Below the pieces are notes generated by a model. That model was not told the origin of the DNA and did no database searches. It saw only the letters and a list, made by a program, of their open reading frames with translations. From CBDCTM01 sp965222005 (lineage in GTDB: Bacteria > Bacteroidota > Bacteroidia > Chitinophagales > Saprospiraceae), in contig OZ244935.1 in assembly GCA_965222005.1 (NCBI GenBank), positions 5,084,001-5,148,000 on the forward strand: a stretch of DNA of 64,000 nucleotides, written 5' to 3'. This document shows, in pieces, positions 33,430-42,588 of the stretch. Positions within the stretch are counted from its first letter, which is position 1. The number at the start of each line of letters is the position of its first letter. The position numbers and the translations under genes are program-made.

Positions 33430-34941
33430 GTAACTGTTCAGAGATGTCCTGCCATAACAAGAGTATTAGCAACAGCATTATCAGTAAACAAACTCTTCAA
33501 TGCATGAAAAACATTGACATTTTGTTTACGAGCAGTCATTATATATGACCTGGTTCTGGCAAAGAATTGGGCACCTTTTACAGATCTAAAACAACCGGAT
33601 ATTTTCTGCTTGACTTTCATCATTCGAATATCTCTTTCTGAAAAATTATTGTCAAACGGCACCTTAAAGTCGTAGAAAAATCTCAGTATATCTGTTTTGT
33701 AGTCTCTGAATCTTTCCAGTAAATTTCGAGGAGGTGATTTTTTCTTTTTTCCTCTTTTCTTTACAGGTGGTGGTTTGAATGGATTTTGTCTTAATCCTTT
33801 TCTGACAATTTTATCATATAGTGATTCGTACTTTTTGACAGTTGTATATGATATAGCTTGTTGGCCTCTTGCCAGTGCTTTATTTTTCAGATGTAGTAAT
33901 CTCAGCAATAAGTCTATTAACTCTTCTGCCCATTTTTGTTCAAATCGTTCTTTTATGAAAACCAAATCTCTTAGCAAATGGGCATTACATAAACTGTGTT
34001 TGCAGTCATATTTGTAATAGCTTTTCCAAAAGTCATGCACTGCAATTCCTTCATATAAAGGCAATATTCCTATGTCCTCCATTGCTAGCTGACCTCTATT
34101 TGGATGAACTGCATAATAGGCATGCCGGTCGGTCGAACAGCTATGCAACCACCACCTTTTCTTATTGATTCTAAAACCCGTTTCATCAAAACCCAAAACT
34201 AAACATAAATCCAGTAGAGATTTTAACTTCTCTTCAAAGCTTTCTAGCTTATCAAATGCTTTTTGCCGAAAATTATACAACGACCCTTTACTTAACGAAT
34301 GACCTAACAGATCATTTACTAGTTCTTTTGTCCGCTCATATGGTAATAATTGATAGTCTTGCAAATACACCACCATACTTTTTATATTCGGGCCATATTG
34401 AACAGCATAATCTACTCCTTGCGGAAATGCTTTATTTACACAACCACAATCGCATTGCTTCACTTCTGAGTGATGCTCCGTTATTCCTATTTTTATCTCC
34501 GGAATATCATATACTTGCCTTTTCTCTGTATAATCTGCCTTTTGACCTCTTAAATTCTTTTTGCAATTTGTGCAAGTATCAACTTTATGCTTTTCCACTT
34601 TATCTGGTTGGGCACTTATTTTTAACGTTGTTCCCTCATGACCTTTTTGTCCGCCAGCTTTTTTATTGCTCTTTGGCTTTATGCTTTTTGGAACTTTTTT
34701 AAAGCCATCTGTAGATGGAGGTTTACTACTATTATTACTATTCTTCGAAAGTTGATCCTCTAACTCTTTTATCCGTGCCTTTAATTGATTTATCTCCTCA
34801 GTAAACAATGAAATTACAAGCTCGAACAGAATCCGATATTCTTCTGGTATTTTATTTATCTGATCTTGTAATTCTTTCGGTAGCATCCCAAAAAATAATT
34901 TATTTCTCTCTATTATCGTAATTTTAACTCTGAATAATTAC
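33430..34941 (-). mobile_element. IS66-family element
   Basis: Inverted ends GTAACTGTTCAGAG and CTCTGAATAATTAC, flanked by the 8-bp duplication AATTAGAA at 33422-33429 and 34942-34949. Length 1512 bp with a single gene; the accessory tnpA and tnpB found in many IS66 elements are absent. Confidence 0.9.
33438..34886 (-). CDS. IS66 transposase (TnpC)
   Basis: A 482-residue protein with the IS66 domain order: N-terminal coiled coil (ISLFTEEINQLKARIKELED), the SKNSNNSSKPPSTDG motif, a zinc finger (CTNCKK and CDCGCVNKAF), the catalytic DDE core starting VLGFDETGFRINKKRWWLH, HDFWKSYYKYDCKHSLCNAH and the Glu in VPFDNNFSERDIRMMKVKQK, and a C-terminal KQNVNVFHALKSLF. It is full length and probably active. 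Confidence 0.93.
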   Translation of the reverse strand: MLPKELQDQINKIPEEYRILFELVISLFTEEINQLKARIKELEDQLSKNSNNSSKPPSTDGFKKVPKSIKPKSNKKAGGQKGHEGTTLKISAQPDKVEKHKVDTCTNCKKNLRGQKADYTEKRQVYDIPEIKIGITEHHSEVKQCDCGCVNKAFPQGVDYAVQYGPNIKSMVVYLQDYQLLPYERTKELVNDLLGHSLSKGSLYNFRQKAFDKLESFEEKLKSLLDLCLVLGFDETGFRINKKRWWLHSCSTDRHAYYAVHPNRGQLAMEDIGILPLYEGIAVHDFWKSYYKYDCKHSLCNAHLLRDLVFIKERFEQKWAEELIDLLLRLLHLKNKALARGQQAISYTTVKKYESLYDKIVRKGLRQNPFKPPPVKKRGKKKKSPPRNLLERFRDYKTDILRFFYDFKVPFDNNFSERDIRMMKVKQKISGCFRSVKGAQFFARTRSYIMTARKQNVNVFHALKSLFTDNAVANTLVMAGHL

Positions 34942-34948
34942 AATTAGA

Positions 34949-35260
34949 AATATAAAAACCCTTGCTCAACAGCTCACTAACTTCACCCGTCAGACAGGCA
35001 TTGCAGTCATCCTCCTCTCCCAGGTAAGTGTGGACAGTGTCGGTAAAGGAAGCAGAGCAGCGCTGATACAGGCAAAAGGGGGAAATGATGTGATGTCAGC
35101 CAGCACCTTGTTTTTACTCTTGGAGCGAGATGTATCTGCAACGGGAGAGGCCAAGCACGAACGCATGTTGTATATCACCAAGAACCGGAATGGCCAAACA
35201 GGGAAGATTAAGATGCATTATGATTATGCCAAGGGGTGTATGCGGGATAGATCCATCTAA
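34949..35260 (+). pseudogene. C-terminal fragment of a DnaB-type replicative helicase
   Basis: About 100 codons reading LAQQLTNFTRQTGIAVILLS, QVSVDSVGKGSRAALIQAKG, then FLLLERDVS and YITKNRNGQTGKIKMHYDY. This corresponds to the last part of the RecA-type ATPase domain of DnaB-like helicases (KNRNGxTG is the hallmark). The catalytic Walker A part is missing at the 5' side. It probably descends from a phage, plasmid or integrative element. Confidence 0.65.
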
Positions 35261-35317
35261 AAGAAGTATTCTCTTAGTAAAAAGGGGAGTGTAAAGTATA
35301 CATTCCCCCGGCAGCAG

Positions 35318-35790
35318 TTATAACTGGCCTTCATCCACGAAAGAATAGTACCCATCGTGCGTAATAATGAGGTGATCTAAAAGGGTAAGCTCCACTGCTT
35401 CTGCTGCTTTTTTGATCCTTTGTGTTAGGGTAATATCCGCCTGGCTAGGATTGCGGTTTGAATAAGGGTGATTATGGCAAAGAATGAACGAGGAGGCATT
35501 GCATTTGAGGGCAACACCCAATACCTGTTTTACATCCACTACCGTTCCAGCTATCCCGCCAACGGAATGCCGGTGGATGCCAATTGCTCGATTGGCCCGA
35601 TTGAGGAACAGCACACAAAATTGTTCTTCATACTGAATACTATCCATATCCCAGAATGCACAGAATATTTCATAGGATTATTGCTGGATAGAATTTTAGG
35701 TCGTTCCCTCGCAGGAATCTTTGGCCGGTAGGATACTTTGATTTCTGACACCTGGAAATGGTGTAATTGTGGGTTGTTTCCCGGATTCAT
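35318..35790 (-). pseudogene. RadC-like JAB-domain protein with a frameshift
   Basis: The C-terminal 109 codons form an MPN/JAB domain with the HNHP...PSQADITLTQ metal motif and LLDHLIITHDGYYSFVDEG. The upstream 40 codons (MNPGNNPQLHHFQVSEIKVS to ILSSNNPMK) lie in another frame; one missing base near 35672 separates them, since IFCAFWDMDSIQYEEQF restores the family sequence. RadC-like proteins of this type are common on mobile elements of Bacteroidota; their role is not settled. Confidence 0.75.
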
Positions 35791-36196
35791 AATAACTGCT
35801 GATTTGTGGTTTGGCTGCTACAAATCATGAAAGAAGTGTACAGACAAAACCTTGTGAAAGAATCGTGAGCCTCTATCGCTGAGGCTACGCTTCTTTTTCA
35901 CTCAGACGGGAAAATCCGGTAAATGTATAGGCTGTATCGAATAGAGTAGGGAGGTAAGAGCCTCAAGACCCTTGAACAACGAACCTGGTCCAAAGTAACA
36001 ACAAGCTCTCATTTCTGCACCACAAATACTACCACTTTTTTTTAATCTGTGAATTCTCCGATGCTTACATGGGGGCAATAATTTGTTGCTTTGAAAGAGC
36101 AGGGGTGCTAAAATAATTGGTGGATGCTCCTATGGCTCTGGCTCAGAGTAGTCAAAATTTAGGATTTTTCACTATCTATTGATTTGATGAACCTTC

Positions 36197-36224
36197 TATA
36201 CTTCAAGCCGCCAGGTTTTGTGCA
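36197..36224. repeat. Inverted copy of the 25.8-kb REP-like repeat
   Basis: TATACTTCAAGCCGCC followed by AGGTTTTGTGCA is the reverse complement of the segment at about 25851-25878 with one or two changes. Confidence 0.55.
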
Positions 36225-36295
36225 TTTCAATTGCGGCTGAACCATTAAGAACCACCTCTACACCTTGGGCAAAATCTATCAGGCTTGAAGTTTAT

Positions 36296-36343
36296 CCCGC
36301 TTTGCCAAGTCTTGTATGTAGGCACAAGACTTGGCAAAGCGGG
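36296..36343. repeat. Perfect 20-bp hairpin downstream of nrdA
   Basis: CCCGCTTTGCCAAGTCTTGT and its exact reverse complement are separated by 8 nt. The arm also occurs at 25829. It lies 25 bp beyond the nrdA stop and could end nrdA transcription, though no T-run follows; a REP-type role is equally possible. Confidence 0.6.
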
Positions 36344-36367
36344 CTATCGTAGAAGACTATGCCTTTA

Positions 36368-38797
36368 TCAGGCTCCACACATCAGGCAATCCGGATCATC
36401 CAGGCTGCAAGCCTTCATTTCCGGCTCCTCGCTATCCGATGAGTAGCTTTCCGGTAGTGCTTCTTCAAGCAAACTGCCTTCTCCCGCCATCTCTGCTGCA
36501 GCACCTACTCCTTCTTTCTTCATTACCCGTTGGTGCTTGTCGGACAGGGTAAACTTGATCGGGTCCACAGCGGCCTTGGTGCGCAGGTAGTACATGCCCG
36601 TCTTCAGGCCTCGCTCCCAGGCATAGAAGTGCATGCTGGAGAGCTTGCCAAAGTTGGGATTTTCCACAAAGAGATTGAGGCTCTGGCTTTGGCAGATGAA
36701 AGCACCGCGATCGGCTGACATATCGATGATCACCTTTTGGCTGATTTCGTAAGCCGTTTTGTAAAGGTCTTTCAGTTCTTTTGGTATCTCAGCAATATCC
36801 TGAATGGAGCCATTGGCAGCCATAAGCGCCTGCTTCATTTCTTCATTCCACAAGCCCAATCCAATCAAGTCTTTGAGCAGGTGTTTGTTCACCACGATGT
36901 ACTCACCGCTAAGTGTTCGGCGGGTGTAAATATTGGAAGTGTAAGGCTCAAAGCACTCATTGTTGCCCAAAATCTGAGAAGTAGAAGCCGTTGGCATGGG
37001 TGCCAGCAACAAGCTGTTGCGCAAGCCATGCTTTTTAATCTTTCCCTTCAGCTCTGCCCAATCCCAGCGGTCAGAAGGCTCTACGCCCCACAGGTCGAAT
37101 TGAAGCTCTCCTTTGCTGGCGGGAGAGCCTTTGAAGGTCTTGTAGGCACCATCTCTTTCGGCAAGGGCATTGGATTCGGTAAGGGCTGCAAAATATATGG
37201 TTTCAAAAATATCGCGATTCAGCTTACGAGCTTCCTCACTATCAAAAGGAAAGCGCATGTGGATAAAGGCATCTGCCAGCCCCTGTACCCCCAGGCCAAT
37301 GGGCCGGTGCCGCATGTTGCTGTTGTATGCTTCGGGAATGGGATAATAGTTGACATCGATGACTTTGTTGAGGTTGCGGGCCAGTACGCGGGTAACTTCG
37401 TAGAGGCGTTGAAAGTCGAATTGGGCATCGTTGACAAATTTGGGCAGGCTGATGGAAGCCAGGTTGCAAACGGCTACTTCATCGGGCGAAGTGTATTCGA
37501 TGATCTCAGTACACAGGTTGCTGGACCGGATGGTACCCAGGTTTTTCTGGTTCGATTTGCGGTTGCAGGCATCTTTGTACAACATATAAGGAGTTCCCGT
37601 TTCGATCTGCGATTCGAGTATTTTAAACCACAGCTCCTGAGCCTTGATGACTTTGCGGGCGCGGCCTTCTTGTTCGTACTTATGGTACAAGGCTTCAAAT
37701 TCGCCGCCGTAGCTATCATGCAGGCCTGGTGCTTCGTTGGGGCAAAACAATGACCACTCGCCATCCTGCTTGACGCGCTCCATAAACAGGTCGGGTATCC
37801 ACATGGCATAAAAAAGATCGCGAGCACGCAGCTCCTCCTTACCGTGATTTTTCTTCAAATCCAAAAACTGCATGATGTCCGCATGCCAGGGCTCCATGTA
37901 AACAGCAAAGGCTCCTTTGCGTTTGCCGCCGCCCTGATCCACATAGCGGGCGGTATCATTGTACACCCGAAGCATCGGTATGATGCCGTTGGAAGTGCCG
38001 CCGGTACCTTTGATATAGCTACCCTTTGCACGGATGTTGTGAATGCTGAGGCCGATTCCTCCAGCAGATTGAGAAATTTTAGCGCAACGTGATAGTGTCT
38101 CGAATATTCCGGAGATACTGTCTTCCGTCATCGAAAGAAGGAAGCAGCTCGAGAGTTGAGGTTTGGGAGTTCCGGCATTGAATAGTGTGGGGGTAGCGTG
38201 AATAAACCACTTTTCAGACATCAGGTTGTAGGTTTCGATAGCTGCGTCGATATCTTCACCGTGGATACCGAGAGCTGCACGCATCAGCATATGCTGAGGC
38301 CGTTCAACTACCTGATTGTCCATACGCAACAGGTAGGAGCGCTCTAGGGTTTTGAAGCCGAAATAATCAAAGTTGTAGTCGCGGTCATAGATGATGGCCG
38401 AGTCGATACGGTCTTTGTTATTATTGATAATCTGCTGGGTTTCTTCACTAATCAGTCCGGCATTTTCGCCGGTTTTGGGATCGATATACTCATAGAGTGC
38501 CTTCATCGTTTTGGAGAAGGACTTGTCGGTATTTTTATGGAGGTTGGAAACGGCAATGCGGGCGGCGAGCAGCGCATTGTCGGGATGAATAGTGGCCATA
38601 GTGGCAGCCGTTTCAGCGGCAAGGTTGTCGAGCTCGGTAGTGGTGACGCCATCGTACAAACCCTGAATGACCTTTTTGGCGATCTCGATGGGATCGACGT
38701 ACTGTTGGTTGAGGCCATAGCAAAGCTTTTTAACTCGGGCGGTAATTTTATCGAAGCTCACATCTTCCCGCTTTCCACTTCTCTTAATTACTTGCAT
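36368..38797 (-). CDS. nrdA: Ribonucleoside-diphosphate reductase, alpha subunit (class Ia)
   Basis: An 809-residue large subunit that reduces ribonucleotides to deoxyribonucleotides. An N-terminal ATP-cone (MQVIKRSGKREDVSFDKITA, residues 1-95) gives allosteric control. The barrel follows with FNAGTPKPQLSSCFLL (active-site Cys), NLCTEIIEYTSPDEVAVCNL and MPTASTSQILGNNECFEPYT. The C-terminus ends CLMCGA with the redox Cys pair. It is encoded 101 bp downstream of nrdB on the same strand. Length and motifs are normal. Confidence 0.96.
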   Translation of the reverse strand: MQVIKRSGKREDVSFDKITARVKKLCYGLNQQYVDPIEIAKKVIQGLYDGVTTTELDNLAAETAATMATIHPDNALLAARIAVSNLHKNTDKSFSKTMKALYEYIDPKTGENAGLISEETQQIINNNKDRIDSAIIYDRDYNFDYFGFKTLERSYLLRMDNQVVERPQHMLMRAALGIHGEDIDAAIETYNLMSEKWFIHATPTLFNAGTPKPQLSSCFLLSMTEDSISGIFETLSRCAKISQSAGGIGLSIHNIRAKGSYIKGTGGTSNGIIPMLRVYNDTARYVDQGGGKRKGAFAVYMEPWHADIMQFLDLKKNHGKEELRARDLFYAMWIPDLFMERVKQDGEWSLFCPNEAPGLHDSYGGEFEALYHKYEQEGRARKVIKAQELWFKILESQIETGTPYMLYKDACNRKSNQKNLGTIRSSNLCTEIIEYTSPDEVAVCNLASISLPKFVNDAQFDFQRLYEVTRVLARNLNKVIDVNYYPIPEAYNSNMRHRPIGLGVQGLADAFIHMRFPFDSEEARKLNRDIFETIYFAALTESNALAERDGAYKTFKGSPASKGELQFDLWGVEPSDRWDWAELKGKIKKHGLRNSLLLAPMPTASTSQILGNNECFEPYTSNIYTRRTLSGEYIVVNKHLLKDLIGLGLWNEEMKQALMAANGSIQDIAEIPKELKDLYKTAYEISQKVIIDMSADRGAFICQSQSLNLFVENPNFGKLSSMHFYAWERGLKTGMYYLRTKAAVDPIKFTLSDKHQRVMKKEGVGAAAEMAGEGSLLEEALPESYSSDSEEPEMKACSLDDPDCLMCGA

Positions 38798-38898
38798 GAT
38801 GTGTAAGTCGTTTAGAATGGTTTGTTAGAATAGTTGAGATACAATTCTGCTAGTGTCGATTGTAAGTTGGTATCAAATAGCGTTTCAAAGTATGTTGG

Positions 38899-39870
38899 TC
38901 AAAATTCCTCGTCCAGCGAGAAGACCTGCTTTTCGCGGTCCGTCATAATGCCCGACTTCTGATAGTCGCCGACGCGCTTTTCGAAGAAATTGGTTTTGCC
39001 TTGTAGAGAAATCATGTCCATCCAGGGGAAGGGGTTCTCCACTCTGTAAATCTTGTCACATCCCAGCGATGCCAGCAGACGATCCGCTACAAACTGAATG
39101 TACTGGCGCATCAAAGCCGCATTCATGCCGATGAGGTTGACGGGCAAAGAGTCGGTTACAAATTCCTCTTCGATGGCTACTGCATCGCGGATGATCTCCG
39201 TCACAGTCTCCTTGGGAAGCTTATTCACCACATGGTCATTGTACAGCAGGCAGGCAAAATCGCAGTGCATGCCTTCATCGCGGCTGATAAGCTCGTTGGA
39301 AAAACTGAGCCCGGGCATCAGGCCCCGCTTTTTGAGCCAGAAGATGGAGCAAAAAGAGCCGGAAAAGAAGATACCTTCCACCGCTGCAAAGGCAATGAGG
39401 CGTTCGGCAAAGGAGCCGTTTTCGATCCAGCGCAGCGCCCAGTCTGCCTTTTTCCGTACACAGTCGAGGTTTTCAATAGCATTGAACAGGTAGTTCTTTT
39501 CCTTGGTATCTTTGATGTAGGTATCGATCAGCAAGGAATAGGTTTCGGAGTGAATGTTCTCCATCATGATCTGAAAGCCGTAGAAAAATTTGGCTTCCGT
39601 GTATTGTACTTCACTTACAAAGTTTTCTGCCAGGTTTTCATTGACAATGCCATCACTGGCAGCAAAGAAAGCCAATACATGTTTGATGAAATGACGCTCA
39701 TCATCCGTCATCTTTTCCCAATCAGCCAGATCGGCCGAAAGGTCAATTTCCTCCGCTGTCCAAATACAGGCCTCAGCCTTTTTGTACCAGGCCCAAATGT
39801 CGCTATGTTCAATGGGAAACAACACAAAGCGATTAGGATTTTCTTGCAGGATAGGTTCAACAACACTCAT
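38899..39870 (-). CDS. nrdB: Ribonucleoside-diphosphate reductase, beta subunit
   Basis: A 323-residue di-iron subunit that makes the tyrosyl radical for NrdA. Ligand regions are visible: WTAEEIDLSADLADWEKMTD (Asp/Glu), FAASDGIVNENLAENFV (Glu), MMENIHSETYSLLID (Glu, His), FAAVEGIFFSGSFCSIFWLK (Glu) and SRDEGMHCDFACLLY (Glu, His). The C-terminal tail (VFSLDEEF) fits the NrdA-binding peptide. A DnaA-box cluster lies 330-430 bp upstream. Confidence 0.95.
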   Translation of the reverse strand: MSVVEPILQENPNRFVLFPIEHSDIWAWYKKAEACIWTAEEIDLSADLADWEKMTDDERHFIKHVLAFFAASDGIVNENLAENFVSEVQYTEAKFFYGFQIMMENIHSETYSLLIDTYIKDTKEKNYLFNAIENLDCVRKKADWALRWIENGSFAERLIAFAAVEGIFFSGSFCSIFWLKKRGLMPGLSFSNELISRDEGMHCDFACLLYNDHVVNKLPKETVTEIIRDAVAIEEEFVTDSLPVNLIGMNAALMRQYIQFVADRLLASLGCDKIYRVENPFPWMDMISLQGKTNFFEKRVGDYQKSGIMTDREKQVFSLDEEF

Positions 39871-40379
39871 AATTATTCATTAAATTTTTGAGTTTAATAA
39901 ATGCAATAAAAATATAGCCTCCTGTATAGCGCTCTCAGCAATATTCCACCTGAGCGCAACAACCAACAATGGTCAGCTTCGGGGGTCTGAGTCAGGGCAA
40001 GTAGTGGTTTGTAAAAACAGTATTTACAAACCGCTGCGGTTTGATGTCGAATTCCGAAAAATTGGAGTGATTCCCTTCTTAAATTGCCTTTTCGTGGTGG
40101 AAAAAGAGAAGATTATAGTGTTTCACTCAAAGTAATTTCTATTTTGTTGACACTAAGTTAAGGAAATCGCCTATTTCAGTGCGAATGAGTTACTAACATA
40201 TTGTGGATAACCTATTTAACCAACTGAAAATCAACGACTTGGAGTTGTTAACAATTTTTCCACAGTGTGGATAACTCAAATGTGGAAAATTGGTAAACTT
40301 TCACCAAATAGTGGAAACTTTACTTTAATTAACGTTTGTTTTACATTGAAAATCAGGCATTTCGGTAAAAAAACTCCTG
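39871..40379. other. 509-bp intergenic region upstream of nrdB with DnaA boxes
   Basis: A long AT-rich gap between nrdB and corA, both on the minus strand. It holds two exact DnaA boxes and further near-matches (annotated separately) and a stretch of low GC (ACTTTACTTTAATTAACG). No gene is seen. It likely carries the nrdBA control region and could be an origin-type DnaA-binding locus. Confidence 0.6.
40202..40289. promoter_or_regulatory. DnaA-box cluster
   Basis: TGTGGATAA (the complement of TTATCCACA) occurs exactly at 40202-40210 and 40266-40274. One-mismatch forms are TTTTCCACA (40256-40264) and TGTGGAAAA (40281-40289). Four boxes in 88 bp in both orientations exceed chance. In E. coli DnaA regulates the nrdAB promoter through such boxes; a replication-origin role is the alternative. 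Confidence 0.7.
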
Positions 40380-41333
40380 CTAAAAGAGTCGCTTTCGGCG
40401 AAACCACCAGGCCAGCAACAAACTGAGGATGATGGATAGAATAATGATGAAGAATAAAGCTGTGGGCGACTTTTCAAATGGCAAAGGTACGTTCATCCCA
40501 TAAAAGCTGGCGACCAGCGTGGGTACCATCAAAATAATAGTGACCAAGGTGAGTCGCTGAATGACGATATTGAGGTTATTGGATATGATGGATGCATATG
40601 CCTCCATCGTCCCATTGAGGATATTGGTATAAACATTTGACATTTCAAGGGCCTGGCTGTTGTCGATGATAATATCTTCAAACAGATCCACCTTTTCTTC
40701 ATCATCCCGCAGGCGGAGAAAATCGGAGCGCTTCATCTTCATTTTCAGCAGCTCATTAGAGCTCAGTGTATTTACAAAATATACCAAAGACTTCTCGATA
40801 TTGAGTAGTTGTTTCAACTCCTTGTTGCGGCTCGAGTCATACAGTTCCCGTTCAATCAAATTGCGTTTCAGGTTGAGCTTTTTGAGGCAACTAAGGAATC
40901 GATACACATTTTGCTCCATTATCTGCAAAACGAAAAGCTGCTCATCAGACGGATCAAAATTTTTCACCTTATTGTCCAAAAAGTCTTTTAATATAGGGCT
41001 TTCGTATGAAGTAATGGTAATGAGGTGATCGGCGGTGAGGATGATACCGATCGGCACGGTGATGTAATCGGCCTCGCTCTCCCGAACGTGGTCGCCTTCA
41101 TTGAGTATCGGTGTATTGACCACTATGAGGCGCACCTCTTCCTCCCGCTCATAACGCGACCGCTCGTCGATATCCAGTGAGTCCGTCAAAAAATCTAGGG
41201 GAACATCAAAGTTAAGCGCTACCTCTTCGAGCTCTTCGTGGCTGAAGGGTGGAGATATATTGATCCAACAGCCAGCAGATGCTTCTGGCAACTCTTTGAG
41301 ATGCTGGCCTTTCCTGACATAATATCGAATCAT
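40380..41333 (-). CDS. corA: CorA-family divalent cation transporter
   Basis: About 317 residues from the internal ATG at 41333 (MIRYYVRKGQHLKELP); an earlier in-frame ATG at 41405 would add 24 residues with no family match. The cytoplasmic domain (residues 1-250) is followed by two transmembrane helices with the pore signature YGMNVPLP between them. It is an inner-membrane channel for Mg2+ or Co2+/Ni2+. The C-terminal WWFRRKRLF is basic, as in the family. It probably acts alone. Confidence 0.9.
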   Translation of the reverse strand: MIRYYVRKGQHLKELPEASAGCWINISPPFSHEELEEVALNFDVPLDFLTDSLDIDERSRYEREEEVRLIVVNTPILNEGDHVRESEADYITVPIGIILTADHLITITSYESPILKDFLDNKVKNFDPSDEQLFVLQIMEQNVYRFLSCLKKLNLKRNLIERELYDSSRNKELKQLLNIEKSLVYFVNTLSSNELLKMKMKRSDFLRLRDDEEKVDLFEDIIIDNSQALEMSNVYTNILNGTMEAYASIISNNLNIVIQRLTLVTIILMVPTLVASFYGMNVPLPFEKSPTALFFIIILSIILSLLLAWWFRRKRLF

Positions 41334-41457
41334 CGCCGACAGATTCCATGATTTACACGCTAATTTCAACCCGTGCAAACTTACGATAAATTGCAGGGAA
41401 AACAAATCAGCTCTTCTGCCTGCTATTACGGAGCCAGCTTTCTATTTTACATAGGAA

Positions 41458-42369
41458 TCAGGCTATCTTCCACCCCCTGCGCAGCTGTTGGATGAAGCGT
41501 TCGTACACTGCCAGATCCTGCCGATTGGCATTCCCCCAGCGCGGCCGGTAGCCATCGCGAATCCGGTAATAATCCGACACAATGTCGCCCTGCTGTTCAA
41601 GGTTGAACGACAAAAAGTTTTTGCCTCGGCGCAGATACCGCCGCAGGGCTGTGACACCTCCATAATTGTAGCCTTTTTTCGACCATTGCGCTTTAATGGC
41701 CCGCGGCATATACACTGCGCCCAGCTTCTCGTACTGCCAGATGTGGGTCAGTTCATGAAGGAGGGTACTATTCTCCATAGGGCCCCAGCTATTGATGAAA
41801 TAAAAGCTCACATAGCAAAACTGCTTTTGCATAGGCCCAAGCAAAGAATAGCTATCAATGCGAACCCGCCGGTAGTTGATCGAGTCGCCAAAAATCTCTC
41901 GAGCCAGTTGTATTTCCCAGCGATGAAGTGGACGAGAGTTGAACTTCACCCAATCCATCAGCGTTTCGTACAGCTCTCCAAAGCCGATCAATTCACTCAA
42001 ATAAATGAACAGCTCTAGCCACCACAGGCCGATTGATCGCAATAAGATACGGGTAGCAGGCTGCTTCCGAGCTGCGCTCCCTTTTCCCAGCACTTTGGCT
42101 CCATCGTAAAAATGGCGCAGCACTCGAAAGAGCCGAACAGGTAGCAGGCGTACAAAATCAATGAGCCGCAATATGATCGCATAGAGCTTGGCCCAAAGGA
42201 GCGGCCAAATCAACGAGCCATCCAGCCGCAGGTGAAACAACTTGCCTGAGATTTCCATAATGTTACCAAATTTGTTAAGAAACCGGCCTCCTTGTTTTGG
42301 GGTGCCGTGTAGCTTCCCATAAAATGCATTTGGTAGTAATTTCCGATAGTTGTTATTTTCGTGGCTCAT
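41458..42369 (-). CDS. Hypothetical protein with an HExxH metal motif
   Basis: A 303-residue protein. Two hydrophobic segments lie at about residues 55-75 and 105-125, and a LLHELTHIWQYEKLGAVYM sequence near residue 205 carries the HExxH motif of zinc proteases (similar context is seen in DUF4157-type sequences). The C-terminus is rich in Arg/Tyr (RWGNANRQDLAVYERFIQQL). No family is recognised with certainty, and proteolytic activity is inference from the motif. Confidence 0.65.
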   Translation of the reverse strand: MSHENNNYRKLLPNAFYGKLHGTPKQGGRFLNKFGNIMEISGKLFHLRLDGSLIWPLLWAKLYAIILRLIDFVRLLPVRLFRVLRHFYDGAKVLGKGSAARKQPATRILLRSIGLWWLELFIYLSELIGFGELYETLMDWVKFNSRPLHRWEIQLAREIFGDSINYRRVRIDSYSLLGPMQKQFCYVSFYFINSWGPMENSTLLHELTHIWQYEKLGAVYMPRAIKAQWSKKGYNYGGVTALRRYLRRGKNFLSFNLEQQGDIVSDYYRIRDGYRPRWGNANRQDLAVYERFIQQLRRGWKIA

Positions 42370-42588
42370 TTTCTCCTACTGTTGCCTTGTCCCTTAGTAA
42401 GACGCAGAGAAAATGCAAAAGGTTCGTTTTGGCAGGTATGCCAGATTAGTGGATCACAGTGACAGATTAAGAAGGTTTCTCTTTTTTTTCTAAAAAGGCG
42501 ACAGCAAAAATAGGACAAAAAACGGGCTACTTGCATTAAAGTTTTCCACAATGTTTCCACAACCACCCCTCCTCTCCTACTCCTCAGC

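Larger units (their letters stand above)
35791..36367. other. Intergenic stretch with repeats, no gene seen
   Basis: No convincing frame. It holds two REP-like repeats (36197-36224 and 36296-36343) and marks the border between the element-rich region and the chromosomal backbone. Confidence 0.6.

Noticed and set aside
36737..37753. A 338-codon frame on the + strand opposite nrdA
   Set aside because: It is a shadow of nrdA in another frame; its sequence has no domain pattern and nrdA on the minus strand is unmistakable.
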